NCBI GenBank assembly: GCA_948099385.1
Contig: CANUEZ040000183.1
Location: 2,418,001-2,482,000 of the forward strand
DNA: 64,000 bases
Source: Fasciola hepatica
Taxonomy: Eukaryota > Platyhelminthes > Trematoda > Plagiorchiida > Fasciolidae
Direction: 5' to 3'
In this document: positions 1 to 14,400 of the stretch, in pieces
How the letters are laid out: each line of letters begins with the position of its first letter
Numbering within the stretch: position 1 is the stretch's first letter
Translations under genes and position numbers: made by a program
Notes under the pieces: model-generated
What the model was told of the DNA's origin: nothing
Database searches by the model: none
The model's input: the letters and a program-made list of their open reading frames with translations, nothing else

Positions 1-3000
1 TATTGGTCGAAGGGGAGGGGTGTGTTGTTCTAGACAAGATATTAGCTAACAGTCTTTGAAGGGAACCTGACGGCTAACTAATATTTGGTAACATCAAGAT
101 TTCGAAAAATCGACTGAGAACAGTAATATTTCAATATCGCATAAATATAGACAACGTCAGAAGAATGTGGCTGCTGCCCCGGTGTATCATAGACGGCGGA
201 CTGGTCCAATAGCAGTTCAAACTGCAGCATAAGTTAGAACATTTGGTGACTCTTGGTGAGGCAGTTCTTCTACGACCCTCATTGGGCAGCCAATGAAATA
301 TACATATATCTGAAGCGAGTAAAAATTGAAACGACAGTTTGCTCCGATGCGACAGATGGAGAAAACAAATTGCAAGATCCTTAGTAGCACACCTGTTGTG
401 TGCAAGATTTCTTGCAGTACATGTTATGTAAGAACTCCGTTCATTTTTATGAGAAAATCAAGCTTGGGAATAACCGCATCAACTCACATAAGCGTGAGCG
501 GTAAGTTCAATCACGTGCAGCTGGCAAGGTCGCTTGGCAGGCATTAGGTCAGTAAGGAATCTGAATAAACGCAAACATGGTTCTGGCTGGAGCAAGCTAC
601 ACATGTGTTGCGTGAACTGAAGGCGGTGCTCGTACCTGCGTTAATTATAGTAGTACTTTTTTCTGGCTGATTAATCAATAAAATCAACGACCTAGGGGGG
701 AAGCAGTTGGAGTTTCTACCAATGATCACACAACAATACCAATACACGGACCACCTAGTAGGAAGATAAACAACGAGTGGGGAATTTCTCTCTTGCTGTC
801 GTCAGACGTGCACATGAAATTTCACACAAAATGTTGCCATTTACGAAACAAGTGATGTAAATACAAAATATATGTTTCAGGTGAGGCTAGTGCCTTGTAC
901 ACCTTTCGGAGTGACGGTAGTTGGTTCTATAAAGTCATGATGGACAAAGTGTGCACAGAGACTTGTTTCGGAATCTGTTCACTCGAGATAGAACCATTTG
1001 AAATGAATTTATTAAACGAAAACAAGAGGCTAGTTTGTGTACAGCCTGTCGTGATTACGGGCTTTTGGGGTCGTTTATTCGTCTTCACATTAAAGCTTCC
1101 CTCCACACGCAGTCATTACATCGGGTGTTCACAAATGGGATAATAAAGTGACTCACTAAAATTGCATACTTCGCTGCCGAACTGTTTTCATTTGTTCATC
1201 AGGCATCACTTGTTAAGCCGCCTTCGGTCACCCTCATCAACTAGTCGGAATTGGCCCAGGAGTGAACCGGCAGCATCTTCGTGACAAACACCAACCAGGA
1301 AATTGAAGGGCGCAGTCCATCGCCCCACCAAATCCTCTTTGAGTCTGAAAACATTCGACATATTCGGGTTTACTGCTGTTCTAGTCGATCACCTGTAGCT
1401 ACACTGTCAGCCAAATAAGCAAAGGAGCGCTTTCACCCAAGTAATACTGTCACTTTTGATCACACCATTTCGTGGTTATTTATTATCAAATCTTGACCAA
1501 GAAATAGTATTCAACACTCTCTTAGTAACCTTTTTAAAAAGACTCATGCTTGATGTTTCTAATTTATGTGACTCATCCCAACCTAATAAATACCTTTTGA
1601 AAAACAAGGAACAACCGTCTTCTCATCCCACTGCATCTGTTCATTTTTTTCAATTTAGAATAATTAGTGGTAACATCTCAAATGAATACCTGCTTTTTTA
1701 AACGCAGAAAATGACGTTTATCGCAACGAATAGCTAATACATTCGGGGAACCGAAAATATTCTGGAGAAACCTTTGCAGAAAACAGAAGGAGCTATTCTA
1801 CTAGGAAGATGTCCTGCCAATTACCAAACGATGGTCGATCTGTGTCTATCATATGTTCGGTCGTAAGGATTGCCGTCGACTTCATCTTGAACAAAGTGAT
1901 GTCCTTTGTAATAAATTGTCCGAACGAGTCATTCGGCGAGTAGTACATAGCCCAGATGTCGTGAAAATAGTACCTTGTTCATCGTTTCCAAATAAATGTT
2001 AGTGCAACTCGTGCGTGTTTTTGGTATGAAAGCACTTTCTCCTGTTACATTGCTTGCATTTTCCACTTTGTTCGGTTTGATTTTCTTCACTTTTTTACTA
2101 CGCGAGTAATCCAACTTATAGTTATCACATTATTTCGACGGTATTCTGCTTTACATTATTTTTTTTATATTGTTTTTACTGAAGGCCTTTCAAGACATTA
2201 CGATTGGTGTCTACAGATTTCCCTAAGGACCCTAGATTTCCGTCTCTCCTTTATGAACGAAACAGTAGGAAATATCATTGCGCCTGTTCTGGCGTGATTA
2301 TTGATACGAGTTCCTTGGCTTATATTTAGACAAATAATTAGAGATAGTGAGAAAGTGATTGGCAGCTGAATTACACCTGATTTCATGGTACGTGGAACTA
2401 TATCCTTATATCACTTTCAGTTTGTTCTGACAGATTTTTACAAAATATTTAACTGACAATTTTAGCATTCGCTTCACAATAGACGGGAGAATAACAGTTT
2501 AAGACATGCGTACACTCTATCTGGCTCGAAAATCTCTTGTATCATGTAACCGTGAAAAAAATTACCTGAAAAAAACGTTGGTCCCAGCTCACTCAAAAAG
2601 GCAACCATTTCATTATATCTTACTGCTCACTTCTACTGCACGTGATTTACATTTACAAGGGATAAAACACCAGTGTTTGGTAACAGTGGCAACGTTGTTT
2701 ATTCTACAAGGACTTTCCTCCAGTTTTAGATGTTCTTCCGGAAATTGTGTCTCATTTGTTAATCTAAGACAATGATTTTTGAGACATCAACCATAACTCA
2801 GCGAACTGCTAGATTGGTGAGTAAAACCAAGGAATAGGAGATAGTTGAGACCGTCGAACACAGTGAATATAGTCAGTTAGCATTTGGTGGAATTGGTTGA
2901 AGAGGGCGTTATGTCTGTCAGCCATCGTGAACACAAATCTGTCATCCACCCCCTGAGTATATGCATCGCAGTAGTCGATGTAGCTCTACAGTCTGGTCTC

Positions 3001-5670
3001 ACTCATTTGGTTGGGCAAATGCTTCAGATATAACTTCTGTTTTCAAGGCATATTAGAAGCTTTCAGTGAGCCTGGCTTTGTAAATGAGTGATATGTAAAA
3101 GTCATTTAGAATTTATACTCTTCCCTCAAGATATGCATTTCATATCTATCCAAGTTTTACCTATCTGATGAAAAGATTTTTATTTTGCAGAATCAGTAAT
3201 AATGTCACAAAGCTCTTCTAAGTAACCAACATGTATTCGGTGAGGAGCGAACACTTGAACAACTCACCTTACAAAAGTTGTCTGTTCGTGCGTGAGTAAG
3301 CAAAGCAATGAAAGATGAGACTGTGTATCATATGCGTATGTAACGCATTCACTTGCATGCTACCAAGCTGGGCCGCTCACCGAGCAACGAATAAACAGAA
3401 AGGTAAATCTCATGTTATAAGTATGGTTTGATGGAATTACCAGTCCATTGTTTCGGTAAGTTTAGGGTGAAGTGCGTACGTGCATAGGTCTGTCATAGCA
3501 GTCAGTATCGACAAATATAATAGTGAGTATATCGGTAGGGAGGGAATAACGTCAGAAGTTCAACCGGTGGTAGGACCACACAAAAATCCATGACATAGAC
3601 GAAAGTTAAGAAAAGTCCAACAAGTGTAGGGTATTTTTGGCTTCCTGATATGTACCAAGAACTTCCCTCACACAGTGGATAATTCAATTTGAAGATATGG
3701 TTGTGTGGTGACCAGAGATAGTGTTATTTCCACAAACGTCGATCGTCAACATAACACCATAACTTTGGATCTCTCCTCTCTTGTTTCATAAGATCTTTTG
3801 ATTTACTCTGCGACAGGCTTTCCACGCTAAATGATGGTAGCGAAAAATGCAGTATCCACTGCTCTCCTCATCGAAGACGGAACTGATTGAACCAGAAAGG
3901 TCTCTGAGTTTATGGAACAATCGCACAAATTGTTCTTATGTGCACTGCCCGTGCTTCCGAGAGCATCCGAAACTGAAAACCCGAATGCTGATTGCTTTTT
4001 GACCGGGAACCTCATCCAACTTGAAGTGTCTCTAGTTCTTAAGTAAATTTAGAGACTATATAAGTTGGTAAGGCCATATGAGGTATGCACACCTATACAC
4101 GAGCTAGACTCACATGTATTTGCTAAACATGTGCAGGAAATATTGGTGAGAGAGAAGAAAACGAGGCCTGAAAGTCGACGAGCGGTCTGCAATCGACCAA
4201 ATGTCAGCACAATGGCATATAGTAGGTAAATTATAATAAGTTTATCACATTGCATCTTTCCGTGTGGAATAGAACATTATGAATGATGGGGAAGGAATCG
4301 AAAGATAAACTCAGCTGCCAAAGGTTAGGTTTGTTAAGATAAAAATGGCACAAGAGTTACCCACTGATACAGTGGCTTTATTTCGTGGATAATTCACGAC
4401 CATTATCCGGAATCCGGCATGAGGCTTGAAATTGATAAATCCCTTATTGTACAGGGCCTTGTTTGGAGCACTTCTACCGAAATTTTAGGTACTTATTATT
4501 GTATAAAATGTAAAGTGGAATGCGTAAGTGATAGCCAATACCGTGATTGTGTTTAGTCATTGGAGTTTCAACTAAATGTTATGTATTTATACTGGTCTTA
4601 CTTTTATGGTTTCTGTAGGCTGCACACAAATCAAACGGAACAATAAGTCTAATCATTGTGAGTCCACCCATTAAGTGATCGTCGTTACTGAATGCTCATT
4701 ACCCATGTCATGCTGCAAATCTGGAAAAAAATCAAGAAAAGTAAATAGAACAAATAAAGGAGCCTTTAAAAGGCTACTACCTGCATCCTGAAATAATTTG
4801 AGACAACGACATAATAAACACGAAGTAAACGAAAAGGTGGACAGATGAAAAAGGTAACTGTTGCAACAAAAATACGCCGCCAATCTGTGGATCAGAATGT
4901 CAGTATCAGTTTTCATTTCCAATCAACGACTAATATGTTAATTTGCGGTATTGGGATGAGAGCACTCCCCATACATATTTAAATCGTAAAATGTGAATAA
5001 GAATTGTTTTATTGCTTGTATCTGCCACACGGTCCAGTTTCTTTGGTGGAAATATGACATTGCATTGATACTTTGTAGACATTCGAACAGTGCCGTCACT
5101 ATCGATATGATATAGATTATCGATATGTAACGGACATCACGAGTTGAATGTTTCCGATTATTGTAAAACATTTTCCGGAGGTCCGGATCAGGGCGTCTCA
5201 GCCTAGCATATGTGACTCTGTGGAACGATTGAGCCATGGTGCTGGGAAGCGACAAACATCTTCGAGGACTAAGTGCTAATGGATCTCAATAAAGAAGTGA
5301 CTGTGACTGAGAACACAAAGGATCTGATCAATGTGATTTTCAGTGGGTGTTATGCCCAAGGCCGTTTCAAGGAATACCTCCTGTGAATAAATACTCATTT
5401 TCTCCAAACATTTCCTCTTCATTTAGCCAGCTGATATTTAGTCCCTTCCAGTTTTTGAATGCCATTGTCTTTGTTTAGGAGAGAAATGACTCACTTCGAA
5501 CAGAATCTTAGAAATAAAACAAACGTTGACTTTTGACTGATGATTACTTTTCGCTTATTTATCTATACACTCATAAGTGCTGTCAAGCCATATTTATTTT
5601 TATCAACACAAATTAGGAAAATTCAAACGAAACAATGAAATTTTCCCCGGGAATTGGAAATTCGGGCTAC
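1..5670. other. no recognisable gene
   Basis: I see no protein family, RNA gene or repeat here that I can support. Open frames are all short (105 codons or fewer), overlap on both strands and show no recognisable motif. The stretch is AT-rich with scattered T runs, for example near 2,158-2,180. It reads as intergenic or intronic DNA. Confidence 0.5.
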
Positions 5671-5679
5671 TCAAGCTGA

Positions 5680-5865
5680 AGATATTCTTTCAAAATTCGT
5701 GTTTCGCTTCCCATCGGCCCCGAAATTTGAGAGCCATTTAGTGTACATGGACGATTTGGTTGATGAGTAAAAGCATTCGGAAGTCAGGTAGCAATATGTG
5801 ATGCTGAAAATATTTGGACTCTCGATCATGTGGGTGAATTCAGAATAATGATAGCCGATCACCCC
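5680..5865 (+). pseudogene. possible BEL/Pao RT scrap
   Basis: A + strand frame around 5,730-5,775 reads VYMDDLVDE, like the YVDD/YMDD catalytic box of BEL/Pao reverse transcriptases. After two stops the same frame continues with a segment ending in GLSIMWVNSE. That position is where the family has its Gly-x-x-(I/L)-x-K-W-x-S-N motif. Upstream, ILSKFVFRFPSAPKF sits where the strand before the catalytic loop would be. The match is short, interrupted by stops, and was judged from memory of the family, so chance is possible. No neighbouring pol domain was seen. Confidence 0.25.
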
Positions 5866-5869
5866 AGAG

Positions 5870-6749
5870 AAAGTGGATGAGCCCACTTCATGAATTTACT
5901 CCACAGAAGACTCAAGTTAAAACAAAAAACAATGTGTGCATCAAATAGCAACCCCATGATATGATGTGTTTACTTGCGTGCCCTGAATAAATTTAAAACG
6001 CTATTCAAGTCATATTTTGTGAAAGATGCCACTTGACATAGAATTAAGGTAACTCGTGTATTTTCATGTAATGAATTACAAGTAGATTTGATGTATGCAT
6101 AACATGACTGGTAATGCAGCTTTACCATTCACCTAATCCTGTACAACACCTGTTCCTCCGAACCACAAATTCAACGAGCTCATACTGAAATTCTAACTCA
6201 GAAAGGACGACTGAGAATCAGACAGTGGAGGCTGACTCTCATAAGATTATACAGCGCAATCCTTTATCCCTTGCTCCATTCCTAAAGGTTTCTTGGCGAA
6301 AAAGCACAGCTGCTAACTTCTAACAAGCCTAAGGGAACTAATACTGAGGGTTACAGTGGTGACGGGAGCTTTCATGCTGCAGGTTTATTCAAGTCCTTCA
6401 TAAGTTTATTTTTATAAGCCAGAATATGCAACTAAGAGATACACTATTCCTTTTCATGAACTCAACATTCAAGGAAACTTTGTTCAAACATAATATAGAC
6501 GATCCCTCCGAGGAATGTATTGAGTCAACAGAACGAGAAATAATATAGAGTTATCAATATTAATGGAAAATTGCTACACAAACTACTGCAAAATGGAGCT
6601 CAATACGATATACACCTTCTATGTACGAGTATGATAATGAGTTCGCAGAGGAGTATCGGGTACATATGCCAGAATATTTATTAAAAAACGAATGCAGTCT
6701 TAAGGTAACTGGAAACGTTGTCCTCCCGGCTACGTACCACTCGCCTCCA

Positions 6750-6750
<1 letters not shown>
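5870..6750. other. no recognisable gene
   Basis: AT-rich sequence without a recognisable gene or motif. It leads into the TA microsatellite that follows. Confidence 0.45.

Positions 6751-6795
<45 letters not shown>
6751..6795. repeat. (TA)n microsatellite
   Basis: An uninterrupted TA dinucleotide tract of about 22 units, followed by a short imperfect TATG/TATATAAA tail. Frames that read IYIYIY across it are repeat translations, not proteins. Two further TA tracts in the window lie inside the arms of the large inverted repeat. Confidence 0.97.
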
Positions 6796-6802
<7 letters not shown>

Positions 6803-6809
6803 AATCGAT

Positions 6810-8360
6810 GTATTCAGATGGACTTGGTTTTTATTTATTTGTTACACGTGATAGGCACACGATGTGTTCCAGATCTGCCAGTTGTTTTGAACGTCGACTC
6901 CTCGGTGTTGATCAAGTAACAGACTTCTGCGCGGTTGTCTCCTCACTTTATCTCGACTATAAAAACGAAAGCACTACAAATGGTCTACCGAGCTTGACCA
7001 CTCGATAATACTGAGTAGTGCGAGCATCACACTATTCACGGTAAATGCACGTAACATCCAACCCGAAGTTGTCATTGAGAGTGCATGTGCATACAATGTA
7101 GTTGGGTCAACCCGAAAAGGATTCGTTGGCCGTCTAGTTATACAGCAAATTCCGCTATCCGATTTACTCAAGTGGGCTGGTTAGATTGGAGTTGCAATGG
7201 AGATCGATTGCTCAGGCTGTTCGTAGAAAAATTGCAAAACAAATATGCGAGAGCCATATAGGTTTGACGACGGTAAATGAGGCGTAATTGTTGAACGATG
7301 ATTCGTCCCGTATATGCGAGGAGCATCAAGTTACAACCAGTTTTTTCCATACTCACAGAATCGCACATTAGGTCTGAAAACCTTTTCATAGTTGCGCGTC
7401 AGTTGAGAATTATTCTCAGTTGAATCACCAATGGATCGCTTTTATTTGTTTTTCATGAAGTAGGACTTGAAGAGATCTACTGAAAGTTTTGGAAAAGGAA
7501 TATTTCAAACTGGCTCTAATGATTCACATACTGTTATCCCCGATGAAAATCGTGGAAGCATCGTGACGGTATTCCTTTCCCGTTGAAAACAACGAACTTG
7601 CAGAATACCACATGGAGCCCGAACTGAAATACACAGACTAGTGTAGATGGCAAAATATTATGGAAAATTCGAAAGGATCGTACCAACAGTCTCCCTCTCT
7701 TCCCTTCACTTTAGCTCTCGGTCAGCGTGCACACAGAAAGGAATCTACAACGAACGAACACCAACTGTGAACTTTATCTTTGACACAGTGTGGTACCATT
7801 TTGTTATAAAACTTTGACACTGAAAGGCGGATCGTGGGTGTGTGACAATATAAGTGTGTCTTTGTGTCTCTGTCTTTTTCCTTTACCAATCGTGTGATGT
7901 GCTGATGTTGTCTGGATTCTGTTTAAATTGTACCCTTCTCACACACTCAACCCTTGTCAAGTGATCCGTTGGATCGGGGTAGTTCTCGACTGCCTTCTTT
8001 AATTAAATTCTTGATTTTATAATGCTTTGCCAACAAAAGGGGTCAGTGCATCTGCGATGTTATGATCGACTTCCTGTACGGGTCCGGTCACAACGGATAC
8101 CTTAGAAACGCGAACGAAAGCTTTGGTTTTAAATCCATGTGAGCATTTCATGATAATTGTTGTTTACAAAAGCCCGAAAACTCACTTGACTTACGTAGTA
8201 CGGTTCACAGCTCAGTAAACTGAATTTTCGTGAGTCTGGCTTCCAGTTTTGTGCTGGAGATAACAAACAATACTTCGAGTACATGTTCGATGATCACTAG
8301 CAGCGTTTCCCTAAGACAATTCCTTACACTATGTGATCCATATGAAAACAGTCAGGGGAC
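6810..8360. other. no recognisable gene
   Basis: No supported feature. A short pyrimidine/GT-rich patch lies around 7,830-7,890. The open frames on both strands are short and motif-free. Confidence 0.45.
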
Positions 8361-8365
8361 CTAAA

Positions 8366-8445
8366 TTGTGGCCTAGCAGCGCAGATGGTAAAGCACAAGC
8401 CGTACAGAAGTTGGTGAGTTCGAGGCCTGCGAGGGTTAAAAATTT
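8366..8445 (+). repeat. tRNA-like SINE head
   Basis: The stretch has internal RNA polymerase III promoter elements at tRNA-like spacing. TGGCCTAGCAGC at 8,369-8,380 matches the A-box consensus TRGCNNAGYNGG at 11 of 12 positions. GTTCGAGGC at 8,418-8,426 fits the B-box GWTCRANNC exactly. The ends do not close into a tRNA cloverleaf, so this looks like the tRNA-derived head of a SINE rather than a tRNA gene. Flatworm SINEs commonly have such heads. The 3' body after 8,440 was not delimited. Confidence 0.45.
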
Positions 8446-8449
8446 TGTC

Positions 8450-11400
8450 CTTTGGATCATATCGACAAAGATTTTTACAAATAATGACCTGGATGACCAA
8501 GAACCACTACCTGTTAAACTTCAACCCAGATTTGTGCTGGCCTGAACCATCAGATCTGTACAGCACTAGTGTTTTCACACGGACGCTAGTGGAGAACACA
8601 GATTTCGTGCAGATATTTTTACTCCTTTTTCTTTTTGAGAAGCAGCCTGCATTACATGAAGGGTAAATAAAATTGCTGTGTCTTTGTTTACTAAGGATGT
8701 GTAATATTATTGCAATTTGTGTTTGCTGTTTGTCGAAATTAACAGTCCAGCGAAAACTTTTCTAATACGTATAAAACCACGTTACTCAACATCATAACAT
8801 CATCTAGATTGAACTTTGATACACTAAGCAGCTAATAGCAACTGAGAAAGATAACGATCAATAGTTCCAGCCGTCTAACTGTCACCTATGAATTTCTACG
8901 CAGATCAATTAGCTTTCAACGGCCTCTTCGTGAGTTATGCTAAAACAGCTGTGTATCACTTTTGGCGTATTCACGGCTTACGGCTGATGAGCTCTCCGGT
9001 AGTTAGATGAGAATAATTTACAGAGAGATCAGTACTGTAATTTACTTTTGCAATTTGTAATTTGACGACATCTTTGCTTGTCCTACTCATGAGTAGCGTG
9101 TACAGGCACTATGAACCTCGAATAATCATGGTCTTATTCTCCGTTTCTACTGTACTGACACAGTTCAGACTTACGTTTTTATGACGAATAGTGCGTGAAC
9201 ATTTTACATTTATGTTCCCGACTCTGTTGTTTTATGACTATTCATTTCCCATGTAAGAAGATTTCGCCGAAAGCTTCACTCACGCATAAAACCTGCCAAC
9301 CGTAGGTTCGATCTCCTGACAGCTGCCCCTTTGAGTGCACCCTAAACCGAAACACCACGCAGCAGGCGCGTGGACAAAGAAGTCCTTTCCCAGGGTCATC
9401 TGTTCACGTAGACTCATCACTTCTGTCATTTTCAGTTGCTACTACTTGTATTTTCACATTGGTGACGCCTTGGAGTATACAAATTTGTATATTCTATTTA
9501 CAGATTATTTTCTTATCCTCTGGCTGAAGCTTGATACGCTATCTGTGCCGTAATAGTGCTGCTCTACAGTTTCCTTAGACTCCATGCTGAGTGGACCGTT
9601 TATGACCGCACTGTCCCGATTTATCGCACAACTTCCTGTACTGTTGTTCTTGGTTGCTCACCTGGCTGTAAGTTGTTTGCACTCATGTATTTCAAATTAT
9701 TGCATTATTTAGAACCGCTAATTTACGATAAACACGGTTGTACGTTTGGAATTTGTTCTGCTGCCCGTAACCGTGTGCAGCTCATATCGTGTGTAAAGCT
9801 AGTGACAATAAGTTTTCTTCTATACTGGCAGTCCAAGTAATCGGGATAGTTTGAATGTTACTTATTTTGGGATTCCAAAGATAATGGTCGTAAAACTATT
9901 ATATTGAATTTGAATGCCCCGTCAGTTACAACCAAATATACGAAAATATTCATGATAACTCGTTCTCACTGAAGCTTTGAAAACATCTATCGTGTTGAGC
10001 AGCCACCCCTTAGAAAATCTCAATATGGACATTTTGAAGTCCCCTTTGATTGAAGGCTTCTGATAGAATTTGGAATTCGCGTCTCATTGCAATTTCAAAA
10101 TTAGTCGAGTATACGAGGGGAATCATTTATTTTCTTGTAAAAACGATTAGATAATGGGTGAATCTACCTAATGAGACAACATTGAAATCCGTGTAGGTAG
10201 TAAACACCTCCCGTGCAATTCGTGACCATAGCTTATCGAATTTGGTATCACTGTTCTCATGATCCTATGAATACCGAGCCGAAATCCATGGCCCACGTTT
10301 CCAGGCTAGAACCCTGGTCATATTCCATCGTGCATTGATTCGGCTTCCGATTTACTTTCTTGCTGCACAGTAAGATGAAGGGACTAAGGAGAACGGTAGC
10401 CATGATAATAAACTCAATGAAGAAATCCATTGCAAGACTCTTGGTCGTGGAATTCATTACGCCGATTTATATCAGGTGAAATAAATCATGATCATCCAAG
10501 TTGGGGCAGTATCGTCTATGACTTTATGAACAAGGATGAATTCATTCGGTTGAAACAATCTACTTTTTTAGTCTGTCGGAGTGGAATTCCTCCTGGGTTT
10601 ACTGCTGTGCTACTAAATATTCACTCAAAATATAATTTCAATGGGGTTGTAGTTCACATTACCTCATTTGAAATACGAAGTTACTATGTTGGCATAACTT
10701 AAATTCTTGTCACTCATCAAGTTGTATAGCTTTTTATCTCTGAGCTTCATTAAAATAGCACACTGTCTGGCCACTCTTTCCGAATTTGGATTCACTTAAA
10801 ATGATGTCTTCTGAAACAACTGCCCAAAATTTGTAGGCAAAAAATTACATTTTTACGTTTTTTCCTAACAGTTACCTTTCTGAGTAACGGGTTTCTTGCA
10901 CAGCAGGTAAAGTGTTTTATGTTACGAGACTGCTCGCTCACGTGGCTACAGAATGCGTCTTCTGTGTGCAGTTGACACAAGGGCGACCTTTTATTCAGTC
11001 AGAGAAGAAGAGGTACATCTTTTGCCTAGTAAATGTGCAAACATTTCTCGAAAGATAAATAAGTATGAAATAGTATTTTTTGAACAAAGATTGCCGAACA
11101 AGCCAGTTTTCAGTGATACAAACTCATGTCATTGCATCATAACATATCACAACTAGTAAAGAAATGGGGCCTAATGAACAAATAGGAAGTGTGCCACTAC
11201 TGAATTCCATCACTTTCTATTTGTCTAAATGGTCAAATTATTTGAGTTGGTGTAGTACTTTTGAAGGCAATGGCATGAGCATGAATCACTGAAAATGAGC
11301 TTGTTATCCAAACTGTGTTCACAAAAGGTATTCAGTGGGAACAATCGGACGACTGGAAGTAGTAGTGTGGAATTATTTTATTTAGCATTCATTCCCACTT

Positions 11401-14400
11401 TGGATTCTAGTATTATCTTCAGACTGGATTACGTAATTCGGCGGTGTGATTGCGCAGGTTCGGAGTGGGTCATGGTTGTAGCAGATGATTACCATTACAT
11501 CTATAAAATAGGAATTGCATAACATTGGCGGTTTTAGATTGAATTTTCGGTTTTATTTTGAAAACCAACAGTATTATTTTCCCGTAGTGCTACTGGAATA
11601 TTAGTTTCCACTAGTTCAAGGCTGGTATTCAAGACAGTGGAATTCGATCGACATCTGGCAACGAAGTCAGTGGACATCTGAATTCTGAATTATTGCAAAA
11701 CACATCCAGAGTCAGATTTACCTGCGGTTAACTCCATTTCATTGGAACAGACACCACCTGCCAGATCAAACTCTCTCAGTTATTGAACTAGTTATGCCAT
11801 GAAAATAGTGTGAGAGAAGTAGAAAAAGAAACACGCAGCCATATGTTTTTTAAAGTTTAATACCAGCAGTCTGCTTTATTTTTTACATGTTTTAATTCAG
11901 TAGTTTAGCAGATCCTTGAAAGTTTGAACTGTTGTGTGAAAACATGAAAAGAAAACTCATTGGAAGACAAAAATTGCAAGCGACCACAGATAATGTTAAT
12001 CCAGAGGGTAAACAGACAGATATGCAGATGGTCTTATATTTATCACTCGATTGTTATATCACTAACTACCAGGACAACTATGGTAGCAATCCCTAATACA
12101 TAAGAGCCGCATTCGTAGTGACGATAATGGTGAGGAAATGTCTTTATTCACTAGGCTCGTAAAAACTACACTGTACTATGCAAGGATCAGCTCCCTTCCG
12201 CCGAGGGGTGGCTTGCATTCGATCTGAAACAACAAAAATAGAGACGTCCATGAGTGCAAAGACTCAGCACCAACACTTACAATAATTGAACACAAGTATG
12301 GCTCTCAGTAGACTAATCACTGCAACACACTGGAGGACAAGATAAATATCGACTTGGGACGATGTGACTGATTATAAACTTTACTCAAACAAATGGCTTG
12401 AAAGTATACTCGAGTTTCCGGACATGGTGAAAGGCGAGGGGAAGGTGCCCGATATTGTGATCATCCAACTTCTCCTAACGGATAAACTTTTTGTGCACAC
12501 TATTTGATCAGTCACAGTTATTGCTGCACCGTTGGTAAGAACAATTGTTTAAGACCTCATTATCACACGACCGATTGCTGACAATTTTGATTTTCTTATT
12601 TATCTGCAGCTGAAACTTTATACCAACGAGCGAAGAGAGAGTCCCAGTTGTTGGAGGTAGAATAGGTAATTATAAGTGATATGACTAAGGCCGTCTATAT
12701 ACGGGTCGGTTTTGTACCGTCTCTATCCCATACACGATCTTCATTTTTAAATATGTTCGCGAGTGTTAACCATTGTCTATTTGAGCATAATTTTTGTTCA
12801 GTTTGCTGGATTCTTTCAAACTATTTCGAGAAGAAAATCACTCGAACTGGCTCATCTACCTATCTCTTGAATTTCGGTTGCTGTTCATCCTTGATCCTAG
12901 TGAAAATATACATGGCAATCTCGTGGGTATTAGAATAACGGATCTCGGGCACTAACGCATAGATCAGAAACTCATCAGGACCAATGCCCACGGTGAAGTA
13001 TATGGCTGTGAGATATCCCAAGAAAGGCAAAAGCTTCTACTGAATTTAGTATTTGTATCTACACTGAAACCGTAAAGAATAGTGGCTGGTTTCGTTTGGT
13101 CAATTTGTCTATGGTTTTGTTTATAGATGACACTCGTGTTCGATGGAAGCTTATAGTTTTCATCACCGACGTTTCCCCACCTTCTCTGGAAGTTGATTGC
13201 TCCTTTATCGGACTATGGTTTTTCAGGTCATCTCTTCTTCTTGATCTTTCGGAGCCGTAAAAACTTTACCACTTAAACGTTTTTATTAAACCAACAGAAC
13301 TCGTGAAGATATTCATTTTCTGAAGGCATAACAGTCCAGGTTATAACCGATGCAAAGTATCTTGTTTCGGTGACCAGCTTCATCCACCAGATCATTTTCC
13401 GTAGTACATTTTATGAGAGTCAGCCATAACTAAGAAGACCCGCTGTACTATCTGAGTAGATTGACGATTTTTACCCTACTCCTTTACAGCCAATCGCAGA
13501 ATTGACGATACAGCAATTGTACAACTCAGACCCTACCTGTAATATCAGCAAGCCCTTTATAGAAAAAACTGAAGCTAATTACTGAGCATACCATGTCAAC
13601 TGCCATGCCGTTTGAACTATTTGTGGTAACACTTCGCAAAGCTTTTTAATGTGTGACATACACTTACACTGAGGTATATAACCTACATCAAATCCTGATA
13701 TGAATGCCACTTTCCCATGAATGTGGGATTGTTGGTGTAGAAACTTGTATCCTACAGCCTATGTTATTAGTACCTCATATTTTCTTTGAATTTTTATCTG
13801 GATTGTAAACCCGAGTTCCACTTTGTATAATTTGACAGTGATTCAGAAAAGGTTTTCACTTTCAGTTATTTTGTCGTTGTTTTTCAATAAAAGTAATACA
13901 ACTATTCATAGTATCCGAAGAACAACCTTATGCGCATTTACGATATTGCAAATTCGCTATTCCACCTAACTCTTTATCTATCATATAGTTTTGAGACACG
14001 TTCATGATGAATGCAACCAACAGGTAATGAATCTTTGAAATTCGTTATGGTACGTTCAACCCACCGTGATTGGTGTCTCAATAGCCAAACTTAGTTCAAC
14101 TATTTTTTTAGTTTGCACCCACAATATGGAATGTGCTCTATAAACGGGACTAATATATTTATGTACCTCAATTCGATTAGCAAGTCTGAGCATCCATTTA
14201 ACTAGCGAACACTTTTCAAGACCTGTCCGATTTTATTGCTTTTCACTTCTTGCTTGAGAATGATTGGTGGGTGGCAGGCTTATGCTATCGCCTCAGAAGA
14301 ATGCCTGGCAAATTGACCTTGCTTCTTAAAGAGGAGAAAAGCATTCAATTGCACTAAGACAATCATGGTGAAAAGGCTAAAGATAAGCAATTGTCCAAAC

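Noticed and set aside
6621..7008. Two overlapping open frames reading IYIYIY
   Set aside because: They run through the (TA)n microsatellite; the repeat translates without stops and is not a protein.
10257..10457. 66-codon minus frame with one hydrophobic helix
   Set aside because: Short, unsupported by context, and AT-rich sequence readily yields hydrophobic frames.
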